Below, piece after piece: positions 10,606 to 22,988 of a stretch of DNA of 64,000 bases. The position numbers and the translations under genes were made by a program. Within the stretch, counting starts at the first letter, position 1, and the number at the start of each line of letters is the position of its first letter. The notes beneath the pieces were generated by a model. It saw nothing but the letters and a program-made list of their open reading frames with translations. It had not been told where the DNA came from and did not search any database. Origin of the DNA: Leuctra nigra (lineage: Eukaryota; Arthropoda; Insecta; Plecoptera; Leuctridae); assembly GCA_934045905.1 (NCBI GenBank), contig OW203763.1, positions 50,494,194 through 50,558,193 of the forward strand. The letters run 5' to 3'.

Positions 10606-13600
10606 TCACTGCAGTATTGTACCTTGGACAATGCAGTATTGTACCTTTGACAATGCAGTATTGTACCTTGGGACAATGCATTATTGTACCTTTGACAATG
10701 CAGTATTGTACCTTGGACAATGCAGTATTGTACCTTGGGACAATGCAGTATTGTACCTTGGGACACTGCAGTATTGTACCTTGGGACAATGCAGTATTGT
10801 ACCTTGCGACACTGCAGTATTGTACCTTGGGACAATGCAGTATTGTATCTTGGACGATGCAGTATTGTACCTTGGACGATGCAGTATTGTACCTTGGGAC
10901 AATGCAGTATTGTACCTTGGACAATGCAGTATTAAACCTTGGGACACTGCAGTATTGTACCTTGGACAATGCAGTATTAAACCTTGGGACGATGCAGTAT
11001 TGTATCTTGGACAATGCAGTATTGTACCTTGAACGATGCAGTATTGTACCTTGGGACACTGCAGTATTGTACCTTGGGACAATGCAGTATACTACCTTGG
11101 GACAATGCAGTATTGTATCTTGGACGATGCAGTATTGTACCTTGGACGATGCAGTATTGTACCTTGGGACAATGCAGTATTATACCTTGGGACACTGCAG
11201 TATTGTATCTTGGACGATGCAGTATTGTACCTTGGACGATGCAGTATTGTACCTTGGGACAATGCAGTATACTACCTTGGGACAATGCAGTATTGTATCT
11301 TGGACAATGCAGTATTGTACCTTGAACGATGCAGTATTGTACCTTGGGACACTGCAGTATTGTACCTTGGGACAATGCAGTATACTACCTTGGGACAATG
11401 CAGTATTGTATCTTGGACGATGCAGTATTGTACCTTGGACGATGCAGTATTGTACCTTGGGACACTGCAGTATTGTACCTTGGGACACTGCAGTATTGTA
11501 CCTTGGACGATGCAGTATTGTACCTTGGACGATGCAGTATTGTACCTTGGGACACTGCAGTATTGTATCTTGGCCGATGCAGTATTGTACCTTGGACGAT
11601 GCAGTATTGTACCTTGGGACACTGCAGTATTGTACCTTGGGACAATGCAGTATTGTATCTTGGACAATGCAGTATTGTACCTTGAACGATGCAGTATTGT
11701 ACCTTGGGACACTGCAGTATTGTACCTTTGGACAATGCAGTATACTACCTTGGGACAATGCAGTATTGTATCTTGGACGATGCAGTATTGTACCTTGGAC
11801 GATGCAGTATTGTACCTTGGGACAATGCAGTATTATACCTTGGGACACTGCAGTATTGTACCTTGGACAATGCAGTATTGTACCTTGGGACACTGCAGTA
11901 ATGTACCTTAAGACACTGCAGTATTGTACCTTGGGACACTGCAGTATTGTACCTTGGGACACTGCAGTATTGTACCTTGGGACACTGCAGTATTGTACCT
12001 TGGGACACTGAAGTATTGTACCTTGGGACACTGCAGTATTGTACCTTGGGACACTGCAGTATTGTACCTTGGACGATGCAGTATTGTACCTTGGACGATG
12101 CAGTATTGTACCTTGGGACACTGCAGTATTGTATCTTGGCCGATGCAGTATTGTACCTTGGACGATGCAGTATTGTACCTTGGGACACTGCAGTATTGTA
12201 CCTTGGGCACTGCAGTATTGTACCTTGGGACACTGCAGTATTGTACCTTGGGACACTGAAGTATTGTACCTTGGGACACTGCAGTATTGTACCTTGGACA
12301 CTGCAGTATTGTGCCTTGGGTCACTGCAGTATTTTACCTTGGACAATGCAGTATTGTTCCTTGGACAATGCAGTATTGTACCTTGGGACACTGCAGTATT
12401 GTACCTTGGGACACTGCAGTATTGTACCTTGGGACACTGAAGTATTGTACCTTGGGACACTGCAGTATTGTACCCTGGACCCTGCAGTATTGTACCTTGG
12501 GACACTGCAGTCTTGTACCTTGGGACACTGCAGTATTGTACCTTGGGACACTGAAGTATTGTACCTTGGGACACTGCAGTATTGTACCTTGGGACACTGC
12601 AGTATTGTTCCTTGGGGCATTGCAGTATTGTACCTTGGGACACTGCAGTATTGTACCTTGGGACACTGCAGTATTGTACCTTGGACGATGCAGTATTGTA
12701 CCTTGGGACACTGCAGTATTGTACCTTGGGACACTGCGGTATTGTACCTTGGACGATGCAGTATTGTACCTTGGGACACTGCAGTATTGTACCTTGGGAC
12801 ACTGCAGTATTGTAGCTTGGACACTGCAGTATTGTACCTTGGGACACTGCAGTATTGTACCTTGGACGATCCAGTATTGTACCTTGGGACACTGCAGTAT
12901 TGTACCTTGGGACACTGCAGTATTGTACCTTGGGACACTGCAGTATTGTACCTTGGACGATGCAGTATTGCACCTTGGACGATGCAGTATTGTACCTTGG
13001 GACACTGCAGTATTGTACCTTGGGACACTGCAGTATTGTACCTTGGGACACTGCAGTATTGTTCCTTGGACGATGCAGTATTGTACCTTGGGACACTGCA
13101 GTATTGTAGCTTGGACACTGCAGTATTGTACCTTGGGACACTGCAGTATTGTACCTTGGACGATGCAGTATTGTACCTTGGACGATGCAGCTTTGTACCT
13201 TGGGACACTGCAGTATTGTACCTTGGCGCCTGCAGTATTGTACCTTGGGACACTGCAGTATTGTACCTTGGACGATGCAGTATTGTACCTTGGACGATGC
13301 AGTATTGTACCTTGGGACACTGCAGTATTGTATCTTGGCCGATGCAGTATTGTACCTTGGACGATGCAGTATTGTACCTTGGACGATGCAGTATTGTACC
13401 TTGGGACACTGCAGTATTGTACCTTGGGACACTGCAGTATTGTTCCTTGGGATACTGTAGTATTGTACCTTGGGACACTGCAGTATTGTACCTTGGACGA
13501 TGCAGTATTGTACCTTGTGACACTGAAGTATTGTACCTTGGGACACTGCAGTATTGTACCTTGGGACACTGCAGTATTGTACCTTGGACGATGCAGTATT

Positions 13601-14420
13601 GTACCTTGGACGATGCAGTATTGTACCTTGGGACACTGCAGTATTGTATCTTGGCCGATGCAGTATTGTACCTTGGACGATGCAGTATTGTACCTTGGAC
13701 GATGCAGTATTGTACCTTGGGACACTGCAGTATTGTACCTTGGGACACTGCAGTATTGTACCTTGGGATACTGCAGTATTGTACCTTGGGACACTGCAAT
13801 ATTGTACCTTGGGACGTTGCAGTATTGTACCTTGGACGGTGCAGTATTGTACCTTGGGACACTGCAGTATTGTATCTTGGCCGATGCAGTATTGTACCTG
13901 CGACGATGCAGTATTGTACCTTGGGACACTGCAGTATTGTACCTTGGGACACTGCAGTATTGTACCTTGGGACACTGCAGTATTGTACCTTGGGACACTG
14001 CAGTATTGTACCTTGGGACACTGCAGTATTGTACCTTGGGACACTGCAGTATTGTACCTTGGGACACTGCAGTATTGTACCTTGAGACACTGCAGTATTG
14101 TACCTTGGGACGATGCAGTATTGTACCTTGGACGATGCAGTATTGTACCTTGGGACACTGCAGTATTGTATCTTGGCCGATGCAGTATTGTACTTTGGAC
14201 GATGCAGTATTGTACCTTGGGACACTGCAGTATTGTACCTTGGGACACTGCAGTATTGTACCTTGGGACACTGCAGTATTGTACCTTGGGACACTGCAGT
14301 ATTGTACCTTGGACGATGCAGTATTGTACCTTGGGACACTGCAGTATTGTACCTTGGGACACTGCAGTATTGTACCTTGGGACACTGCAGTATTGTACCT
14401 TGGGACACTGCAGTATTGTA
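10606..14420. repeat. 3.8-kb minisatellite of 22/23-bp units (about 168 copies)
   Basis: Three interspersed unit types share a CAGTATTGTA core: a 23-bp type with GTACCTTGGGACACTGCAG, a 22-bp type with GTACCTTGGACGATGCAG, and a 22-bp type with GTATCTTGGCCGATGCAG. The proximal ~1.3 kb is dominated by ACAATGCAG variants and the distal part by ACACTGCAG. The types follow one another in recurring blocks, which suggests higher-order duplication. Because units carry few stops, very long frames are open on both strands; these are artefacts. Confidence 0.95.
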
Positions 14421-14631
14421 CACTCGGCCAAACAAAATTTGATCGTTGAACAAATTTGAACGACTGCTGGTCATGTCCCATAACCAATCAAAGCTTGCTA
14501 TTATCATTGAAATGTGAGGTCACCTAATAGAGTGAGACAATGAGATCGCTTAGACTGACTTCTGATGGTGCGATCTTACATTTATCAGCCTATCAGATTT
14601 ATTGAACGATCAATTTTTATTTGGCCAAGTG
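14421..14631. mobile_element. 211-bp TA-flanked MITE capping the minisatellite
   Basis: The TIRs CACTCGGCCAAACAAAA and TTTTATTTGGCCAAGTG are bordered by TA on both sides. It is nearly identical in sequence and equal in length to the copy at 59584-59794. The TA target fits a Tc1/mariner-type source. The left TA is the GTAC of the last minisatellite unit, so the MITE sits exactly at the array edge. Confidence 0.85.
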
Positions 14632-14633
14632 TA

Positions 14634-15178
14634 CCTATAGGTATTGTGTTTACTCGAACTAATAATAAACAGTTACTCGAAAGAAAAGGCTGGTCTGATA
14701 ATGGTTTGAGCTTCATCCCATGAAGTGATAATGCATTATCTAACTCTAGTAGACTGAGCTCGGATTTCACTGATAATTACAAGGATTGATTGTCAAGGAA
14801 CCTGACCAGCAGCCAATCCGTTTGTGCAAAGTACCTACCGATTTTAATTGGTCTACCTTAAGCATACTTTGCACATACTACTCGGAAATAATGTTGGAAG
14901 ATTGTTGAATTTTCTTTAAAAAAAATCGGGTAATTTTTTAATTCAATAAAATTGTTCAGACATAAAACAAAATACGCAATACACAATACGCAATAAACAA
15001 TTTTTTTGTGCATTTTCCGTGTTATTTATTTTTGAAAACAGGTTGTATGAATTTTAATCTATTATATAATAATTTAAAATTCATATTAAGGTATCTAATA
15101 AAGAAAATTGTTCGTTTAATTTAAGTTTAAAGTTTTATGCACGTTTTGATGGGGAGCCAATAAATTATGGTGGTATTA
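14634..15178. other. Intron 1 segment without recognisable features
   Basis: AT-rich spacer between the MITE and the long-TIR element; no coding or RNA signal seen. Confidence 0.35.
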
Positions 15179-17987
15179 TACTCCAGTCACTTTAGCATTT
15201 GACCTCAAAGTAATTGCAACAAAATTTTTTTTTCGCTAATTATTATCGGGACCATGTATATATGTACCAAAAAAAAGTCTAACCGATTTTGGAGCCGCCA
15301 TTTTGTTTTCATTAGGGGTTGATTGAAAATCAATTAATTATTTTTAATTAACGCAATTGATACATTTTCATCAGATTACATTTTTTCTATTCATAAACAA
15401 TGTGTTTTACATCATATAAAAAATAATCAAGACGATCAAAGTAGGTAACCCTTCTTTGTATAACAAAATTTGGGGTAATTTACCCCCAAAAATATTAAAA
15501 TGGCCACAGCGGCTAAAGTAATTGACTTACAGACTTCGTTTTTTTACTGAAACGATCCTTTGACTGTAAGCTACAACATACTAAAAGTCTACTTACATAG
15601 ATTAATTAAGACGACCGTAATTAATTTAACTAATTAATAACAAATTAATAAAAATATTATTGCATATCTTTCAAAGAGCAAGTAAACAAGGTAGGTATAT
15701 TTAAAGTTAATTTAGACTTTAAATCACTCAAACTTGAGATTAAAAGTCTGATGATGAGTACCTAGTTGTTGCTTAATTGGATAACAATTAATGTGTTAAT
15801 TAATTAAAATTCTCAGACATCAATATACAGATTCCCATCGATATGGATATCAAAATACAGCTTATTACAATGGGAATAAGCAAATTATGAGTTTATTATA
15901 TACTATTTTGCTATTTTTATAAATATTGTATCTTCTCATCTTCATTGTTTGTTCTTTAGCTTTTGAATAAAAATCATTGAGTGTGGAGGCTGACGTTTGT
16001 TTGAAAGTAAAAATACAGTCTGCTTGCCGCATTGCTATCTCTGTGACGACTAAAATATTGACCCCAAAATGGTCTGTAATTTTGAATTTCATATGACCTT
16101 CTCTGGAGTATGGTTCAATGTCATAATTCAAAAAACTCTTCATTACATCAAGCAAATGAGCCGTTGATAATTGCTGCCCTTCGTGGGATACAATATAATC
16201 TTGTGTTTTCATGAACGCAAGCGACCTTTCTTCGCCAACTGGACAAATAGAAAAAACTTTTATCTTCTTGCATGCATTCTCACAAACACCATCTTCTGAA
16301 TTAATTGTTGATCATTTTGTTCTAAATTTGACGCTGTAATCTCTGCGGTATTTGCAAATCAATTGCTGATGCAACTCGATCAAAAACAGGCGCAGATCAA
16401 GCACCGTTTTGTTATTCATATGCTCTTTTTAAATTATTATTTATTAGGAATCAAATTCTAGTGTTCTGACTGGAATTAAATTTGCAGCATCGTCTTGTTT
16501 GCCTAGCACAAACAAGCAATGAGTTGACATGAAAATGTGGATGTTGATGAGCGAAGAGATCTTTTGCGGTCACTTGTTGACAGTGATTTGTCAATAGATT
16601 TCCTCATTTTGTTCCAGAGGAGAATCTCCCTATTAATAGTGTAATTTTTACGGCATAACATGAACTATTTGTCCTTAATTAACAGAAAAGTCATCACTAC
16701 GTTAATTTATAGCATCTTGCTATGTGGCGACTCCCTTAGCTTATTGCACTGTTTCATTTAATTAATTAACAATTCGTTGCAAATAACACATGCCATCTGA
16801 GTTATTCATTTTGATAACAAACATAAAATCCCGTTTTCACTAGGCCTTGATCCATTTATTAATTTAATATGAACTCACATCACTCGATTTACACAGTTAA
16901 AATATAAAATACACCAATGATATAGTTTTGTAAAACCACGGGTGTCTATCTACCATGGAGATCAGTGGTGTCTACGCGCGATTACCTACAATCGCAACAA
17001 TAAGTACCTACTAGGAAGGTAATGACACTTTTTAAAACGAGGATAAAATAGACACCTCTCTCTAATAAAAAAAACTACCAATATGTCAAGCCCAATCGAC
17101 AGAATAGCATTCTGAATCTATTCCATGAAATGAAGTTATTCTTTTACGGTACATGCTATTATTTTGTATCCACACCTGCTGAGACATAACTTCTTCACAA
17201 AACAGTAATTTCTTGTTCAGGACTCAATCTGAATTTGGAAATATGTAATTTTGAAAAACAGCACAATAATTTATAATACAACCATAATTTGTTTATTCCA
17301 ATTGAAATAAGCTGTATTTTGATATCCATATCGATGGGGAAACCGTAATAATGTTTAAATATAATTGATTAATTAACTTATTAATTGTTATCCAATTAAG
17401 CAACAACTACTCGTGATCAGACTTTTAATCTCAAGTTTGAGTGATTTGAAGTCTAAATTAACTTTAAATATGCCTTGTTTACTTGCTCTTTGAAAGATAT
17501 GCAATAATTTTTTTTTTTTTTTATTAATTATTTAAATTAATTACGGTCGTCCTCATTAATCTATGTTGGTAGACTTTTAGTATGTTGTAGCTTACAGTCA
17601 AAGGATCATTTCAGTAAAAAAACGAAGTCTGTAAGTCAATTACTTTAGCCGCTGTGGCCATTTTAATATTTTTGGGGGTAAATTACCCCAAATTTTGTTA
17701 TACATAGAAGGGTTACTTTGATCGTCTTGATATTTTTGTTATTATGTAAAACACATTGTTTATGAATAGAAAAATTGTAATCTGATGAAAATGTATCAAT
17801 TACGTTAATTCAAAATAATTAATTGATTTTCAATCAACCCCTAATAAAAACAAAATGGCGGCTCGAAAATCGGTAGACTTTTTTTTTGGTACATATATAC
17901 ATGGTCCCGATAATAATTAGCGAATTTTTTTTTTTGTTGCAATTACTTTGAGGTTACGCCCCTTTTCGGTCTAAAGTGACTGGAGTA
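15179..17987. mobile_element. 2.8-kb DNA transposon with ~680-bp inverted repeats
   Basis: The ends TACTCCAGTCACTTTAG and CTAAAGTGACTGGAGTA are flanked by TTA (15176-15178 and 17988-17990). The inverted arms run to about 15865 on the left and 17305 on the right and are highly similar, including GGCCACAGCGGCTAAAGTAA and TTACCCCAAATTTTG blocks. A 3-bp TTA duplication fits the PIF/Harbinger group, but no transposase is visible. The unique core (about 15865-17300) contains a minus-strand ORF and an upstream short ORF. Confidence 0.8.
15865..16238 (-). CDS. Unrecognised ORF in the long-TIR element (possible 3' exon)
   Basis: From ATG at 16212 it encodes 115 aa (MKTQDYIVSHEGQQLSTAHL ... ending IICLFPL). 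The frame stays open upstream to 16238 (GEERSLAF before the Met), where TTTTTTCTATTTGTCCAG forms a convincing splice acceptor. Further upstream on the same strand 16419-16312 is a 35-aa frame (MNNKTVLDLRLFLIELHQQL...), which could be a first exon. I do not recognise the protein. It could be a captured host exon or a transposon accessory gene. It lies antisense to AHCYL1. Confidence 0.4.
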
Positions 17988-17990
17988 TTA

Positions 17991-18965
17991 TGTTTGGGCA
18001 ATAGCGTGGGTGTAATGTGGGTGGCTACTTTCGTAATTGCTTACAATTGCTTGTAAATAAATCTTAAATGGATACACTCAAATGTCAAAATAAATATCGT
18101 TGGCCAAGCGTGAGGTTAAGTGCTCAAGTGGACAAACTATACGTAGGTACCTATGAACCAGAACATGGACATCTCAGAGTAAAACCAACAAATATTTGTC
18201 CGAATCCCTCACTGTTATTGATTGCCTTTAATTTGATATGTGAGATTACTTAGATTTGATTTGACGGTTACCCAATTATACAAATTGTATGATACGGGAA
18301 CCAAAATGTCAGTGGTGGGTCCGCTATATGCCACATTTTTAAGAGTTTTTTAATCGATTTTTATCAATATCTTTTACCCATGCAATTGTTAGCAAAATAG
18401 GGCATTGTACGAGTATTCAGAACAGTTCAATGAAAATAATTTCATAGTTTGGAATAAGTTATTAGTTTTTTTGTACAACAGATGTTTAGTGCCATAATTT
18501 TACAAATTTTCGGGCACTAACGTCTGTAGGACAAAGTAAAACTTATAAACCATTACAAACGTTGGAATTATTTTCATTGAACTGTTCTGAATACTCGTAC
18601 AAAGCCTTAATTTGTTAACAATTACATTGGTAAAAGATATTGATAAAAATCGATTAAAAAACTCTTCAAGGTCAAACTCACTACCCAGCCGTCTTAAGGT
18701 TTTTTGTCGATTTATGAAAATGCCCCCTGTAACTTATCAAAAGTTCTTCGAAATTTGGTTAGGGTGGATGGGCCAAATTGTCCAATCTGTCAAAAAGTGT
18801 AATGTACAAATTATGAAAATATATCAACCTAGACGAGTAGCATATCAATGTAAACAATTACTATTAAAAATATGTTTAAATGGTAAAGCATTCAAGAGAG
18901 GTAAAAAAGTGGTCGTACTCCCAATTTTGGAGCGTTCCAGGACAAATGCCATTTTTTAGTCCCTA
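17991..18965. other. Intron 1 segment with an imperfect inverted pair
   Basis: Segments near 18345-18445 (ATCGATTTTTATCAATATCT) and 18565-18665 are reverse complements, which suggests a degraded MITE of about 320 bp (18345-18665). No gene recognised. Confidence 0.4.
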
Positions 18966-19871
18966 ATTGAGCGAGCGTAGCGAGCGTCACCACGGTACTC
19001 TTACGGCACTTTCTCTGTGTGTTTTTTTTTTGTGTGTTCACTGCCCAGGTCAAACGGCACAACCAATCGATCTGAAATTTTGCACATATACTAACGTAAT
19101 ATATGCGGTCCCTGGGATCGTTTTTGAACGGGCTCATGTGATTGGTTCAAATTTTAAAAAAAATATCTTTTGATTGGTAGTTCCGATCAATTTGAAATTT
19201 TGACAACTCATGGCGACCAACATTGTACCCAATCTTACAAAGTTTCAGCCAAATCCTCCCATTGGTTAAAATTTAAAAAAATCTTTTATGTTATTTTTTA
19301 AATTTAAACTTGAACCGTATGACTGATCAACTTAAAACTTTGCATGGTCATTGGGACTAACATTATCTGCATTTTTGACAATTTTCAGACTAATCTATGT
19401 TTCAATCCAAAAGTTATTGACGTTTTACGGACATTTTGCGTGTTGGCTGTCAAATTTCTCGAAAATGTTGATCACGGCTACTTCGACTCTTTATAGTTCC
19501 AAGGTAGTTAGAGTAGAAACTTTCAAACGTATGAAACTGATATGACCATTCAACAGATCGATCTAATATTGTTTAAGTACACACACTTTTATCATATGAG
19601 TGGTCCCAGGTCTATTTTTTTTTAAGAGATCCTGTGATTTTTGAATATTAACGAGGAACAGTTCAATCAGAAAGGTTCAAAAGGTTCAAGCTTTGCATGG
19701 TTATATTGGGACTAATGTTTTAGGACAATTTTGAGATTTTTATACTTGAGTCTGACGAAATTCAAGAATTATTGGCTTTTAATGATATTTTCGATAGACA
19801 TAATTTCGGTTCGAGGAGTTGCGCCTGGCCGTGCTCGCTCATCAACGCGTTACACAGAGCGTTTTCCTAGT
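18966..19871 (+). mobile_element. Helitron-like non-autonomous element, copy A
   Basis: It begins with GAGCGAGCGTAGCGAGCG and ends CAACGCGTTACACAGAGCGT followed by TTTCCTAGT. The same start and end bound 50072-51194. The 3' end has a short hairpin (AACGC/GCGTT) just before CTAG|T, as expected for Helitrons. The 5' end is less typical. Interior blocks such as TTGCATGGTCATTGGGAC are shared with copy B. No ORF. Confidence 0.45.
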
Positions 19872-20012
19872 AAAGATAATGACATTTCTTTACTTGATGC
19901 GGTCTGAGACAAGGGACTTGGTAAAATGAGTAGCTCCGAGTTATCGCTATCAAATTAATATTACAATCACACGATGTTTATTAATTTTACTCATTGTTAT
20001 TATTGTAAAATG

Positions 20013-20420
20013 TATCCCCATAAAAAACACTCCGTGTAAAAATACCAGCCAAGTCTCTTCAACTTAAAAAAAAAAAATGAAATCTTAAAATTCTGCACTG
20101 AAAAGTAGTGATATCAAAAAATTAGCCAAGTCAAATCTTTATTTGAAAATCAAAAAATACTTGGCGCATCGTGTACATAAATAGCTTGGAAGTATAGGCC
20201 AATCATAAATTATACATGAAATATACATATACATAGTATACCTATAATGCCTTAAAAAAAAACGATGCGCCAAGTATTTTTTGATTTTCAAATAAAGATT
20301 TGACTTGGCTAATTTTTTGATATCGCTACTTTTCAGTGCAGAATTTTAAGATTTCATATTTTTTTTTAAGTTGAAGAGACTTGGCTGGTATTTTTACACG
20401 GAGTGTTTTTTATGGGGATA
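20013..20420. repeat. Foldback with ~160-bp inverted arms
   Basis: The arms run from TATCCCCATAAAAAACACTC to its complement ending TTTTTTATGGGGATA. They contain AGCCAAGTC, AAGTAGTGATATC and ACTTGGCGCATCG blocks as in 650-1026 and 3288-4370, with a ~90-bp AT-rich loop. Confidence 0.85.
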
Positions 20421-21526
20421 TCACTCCTTTTTTTAGTTTATTCTTACAACTTGTGACAATCGAATGAACAATTACTAAATCCATTAAAAAAAAATACCCT
20501 TTACAATTTGGTTATTCTCATGAAAAAAACAAAGGTTTCATTCCAATCGGTCAACCCAGTTCCGAGATATGGCAACACTTCGGTTTTCAAAATGGCCGCT
20601 GAACTTTCTGCACTGCCACATAGAATTTATAACTATGAATTATGTGTATCATTTTTAGCTTTCTGAATATGTATTTATTGTATAGGAGGGGATTCTAATG
20701 ATTTATAAATTTGAATGACGTCATTTCCGGCCTCATAAATAGGAAAATTCTAGTTTGACTGTTCATATTCCATAGAGATGGCCTTCCGAATCGTTTGGCA
20801 CTAGTTTCATACCGATCTGTCAACCAGTTTTCGAGATATTACGTTTCTTCCGGTTTCAAAATGGCTGCTGAAATCACTGACCTCTTGAATTATAATTTAA
20901 ACATGATTACATTTTATTAAAAGCAGTCTCAAATAGTATATTTATTGCATCAAAATGTACATTTGTGAGATTTTTAAAATGTGTGACGTCATTTCCGGTT
21001 TAAGTATGGGAAACTGCAAATATTATTGATGATAATACATAAAGTTTACCGTCTTAATTGTTTAGCGCTGGTTTCTTTCAAATCTATTAAGACGTTATTA
21101 AGATATGATGTCATTTCTGGTTTCAAAATGGCGGCTTCCGGTTGGTTTTATATCAAGTCAAATGAGATATCAAAAGAACATACGTTACATAAATATCAAA
21201 ATAATTGGATCAAATTTGTTGTCGAAATGCCAATCGATGAATTAAATTTCATGACGTCATTTCCGGTTTCGTTAACATAAATTTTAGTCTGTTGCTATTG
21301 ATAATCCATAAAGATGACCGTCCGAATCGTTTGGCGCTATTTTCGTTCCAATCGGTCCAGCTGTTGTTGAGATATGACGTCACTTCCGGTTTCAAAATGG
21401 CGGCACAAAAAATTCATGGGGTGAAGGTTAAATCAGACGCCAAAAGTGCACACGTGGTAAAAATGTGAGATCAATCGGTTCAGCCGTTTAGGCTGTGGCC
21501 TGTTTACCGGATTTGAATTCCAGGAG

Positions 21527-21557
<31 letters not shown>

Positions 21558-21840
21558 AGATTATTATTATTATTATTATGAAAACCGCCCTAAAACACTG
21601 TTTTCACGGCCCTCTAGCGTGCAAAGGGCGTAACCTATTGTTCCCAAATTTGGTATATGTTGTAGGGTGGGCCATAGCTCGAAATTAAGATATATCGCAA
21701 CAATGTGAGATTTCCCAATTTTAAGATCTAGTAGGCCGAAAATGCCAATTTGATGCTTACAGTAAAAGTGGGTTTGCTCCAGCCTTTATATGAGAGTGTG
21801 CGCGCCGTACGACTTGGCTGGCGTGGAGCGACCGCTCCAC
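20013..21840 (-). mobile_element. Composite element copy 3 (inverted relative to copies 1 and 2)
   Basis: Read on the minus strand it has the palindromic head (21823-21840), segment Y (to about 21390), diverged ETS/CRE repeats (TGACGTCATTTCCGG near 20713, 20985 and 21253; GACGTCACTTCCGG near 21375), segment X (to about 20430) and the 408-bp foldback (20013-20420). This is the same order as 1115-4370. A (TAC)n/(TTA)n microsatellite lies near 21529-21580. No ORF. Confidence 0.6.
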
Positions 21841-22488
21841 TAGATTACTTTTATTTGACAGTCAACAAGCTGCAGCTCGAACCGTTAAAAATCAATTTGC
21901 AAGTAGATATGTATTTTAATCGCTGTTTATCGCATTGTACAAAAACAAAAACTTGTAAATAGACTGCCCAGCACCTTTCCTCCTAAAATGATTGAGATCT
22001 AAAAGAAGGGCCAAGCAATAATATATCGTTGAAACTTTTTCACACTTAAAATTCGTGAAATCATTTCGCCCAGTTACTGCCGCCAAGCACAACACTATAA
22101 TCGTATCGTTGTGCCCAAATTCGAAGAAAAAAATCTATGTGAAACATTATAGGAAATTTAAACATAATTATAAAAATTAAAAGCGATAAATAAAAATTCT
22201 TCAAAATGTATTTAAAAACAAAATAAATGTTTTTAATTAATTTAAAACACAACTTAAAAAAATAAATTTAAAATCTAAATTAAAAAATTAAAAATAAAGC
22301 TAGGCGCATTGTGTCAAGAAGAAGGCAATATAAGAAAGAAGATGACGATAAAGGAGCCGAAGAAAGACATATAGTACTTAGTAAGAAGATTCCGACATTT
22401 CGAATTCAATAATCGGTTTTTTCTCAATATTTTCGGTTTTCAAGACTCCGTTTCCGTCGCAGGTAAACAGGGACTAGAACCCAAACGA
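21841..22488. other. Intron 1 segment without recognisable features
   Basis: AT-rich; no conserved protein or RNA signal seen. It leads into the 34-bp array. Confidence 0.35.
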
Positions 22489-22988
22489 ATTCCGGTTCCG
22501 GTACCGGTTACAAGTTGTTCAAATATCGGTTCCGGTTCCGGTACCGGTTACAAGTTGTTCAAATATCGGTTCCGGTACCGGTTACAAGTTGTTCAAATAT
22601 CGGTTCCGGTACCGGTTACAAGTTGTTCAAATATCGGTTCCGGTACCGGTTACAAGTTGTTCAAATATCGGTTCCGGTACCGGTTACAAGTTGTTCAAAT
22701 ATCGGTTCCGGTACCGGTTACAAGTTGTTCAAATATCGGTTCCGGTACCGGTTACAAGTTGTTCAAATATCGGTTCCGGTACCGGTTACAAGTTGTTCAA
22801 ATATCGGTTCCGGTACCGGTTACAAGTTGTTCAAATATCGGTTCCGGTACCGGTTACAAGTTGTTCAAATATCGGTTCCGGTTCCGGTTACAAGTTGTTC
22901 AAATATCGGTTCCGGTACCGGCTACAAGTTGTTCAAATATCGGTTCCGGTATCGGCTACAAGTTGTTCAAATATCGGTTCCGGTTCCT
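22489..22988. repeat. 34-bp tandem repeat, about 14 copies
   Basis: The unit contains GGTTCCGGTACCGGTTACAA and GTTGTTCAAATATC. Copies start at 22511, 22551 (first spacing 40 bp), then every 34 bp to 22959. The last units drift (GGCTACAAG). Palindromic GGTACC/CCGG cores could fold. Stop-free frames in several phases are artefacts. Confidence 0.92.

Noticed and set aside
10602..14507. Very long open frames (up to more than 1,000 codons) on both strands
   Set aside because: They lie in the 22/23-bp minisatellite, whose units rarely contain stops. The translations are simple repeats in several frames at once, with no start context, splice sites or domain.
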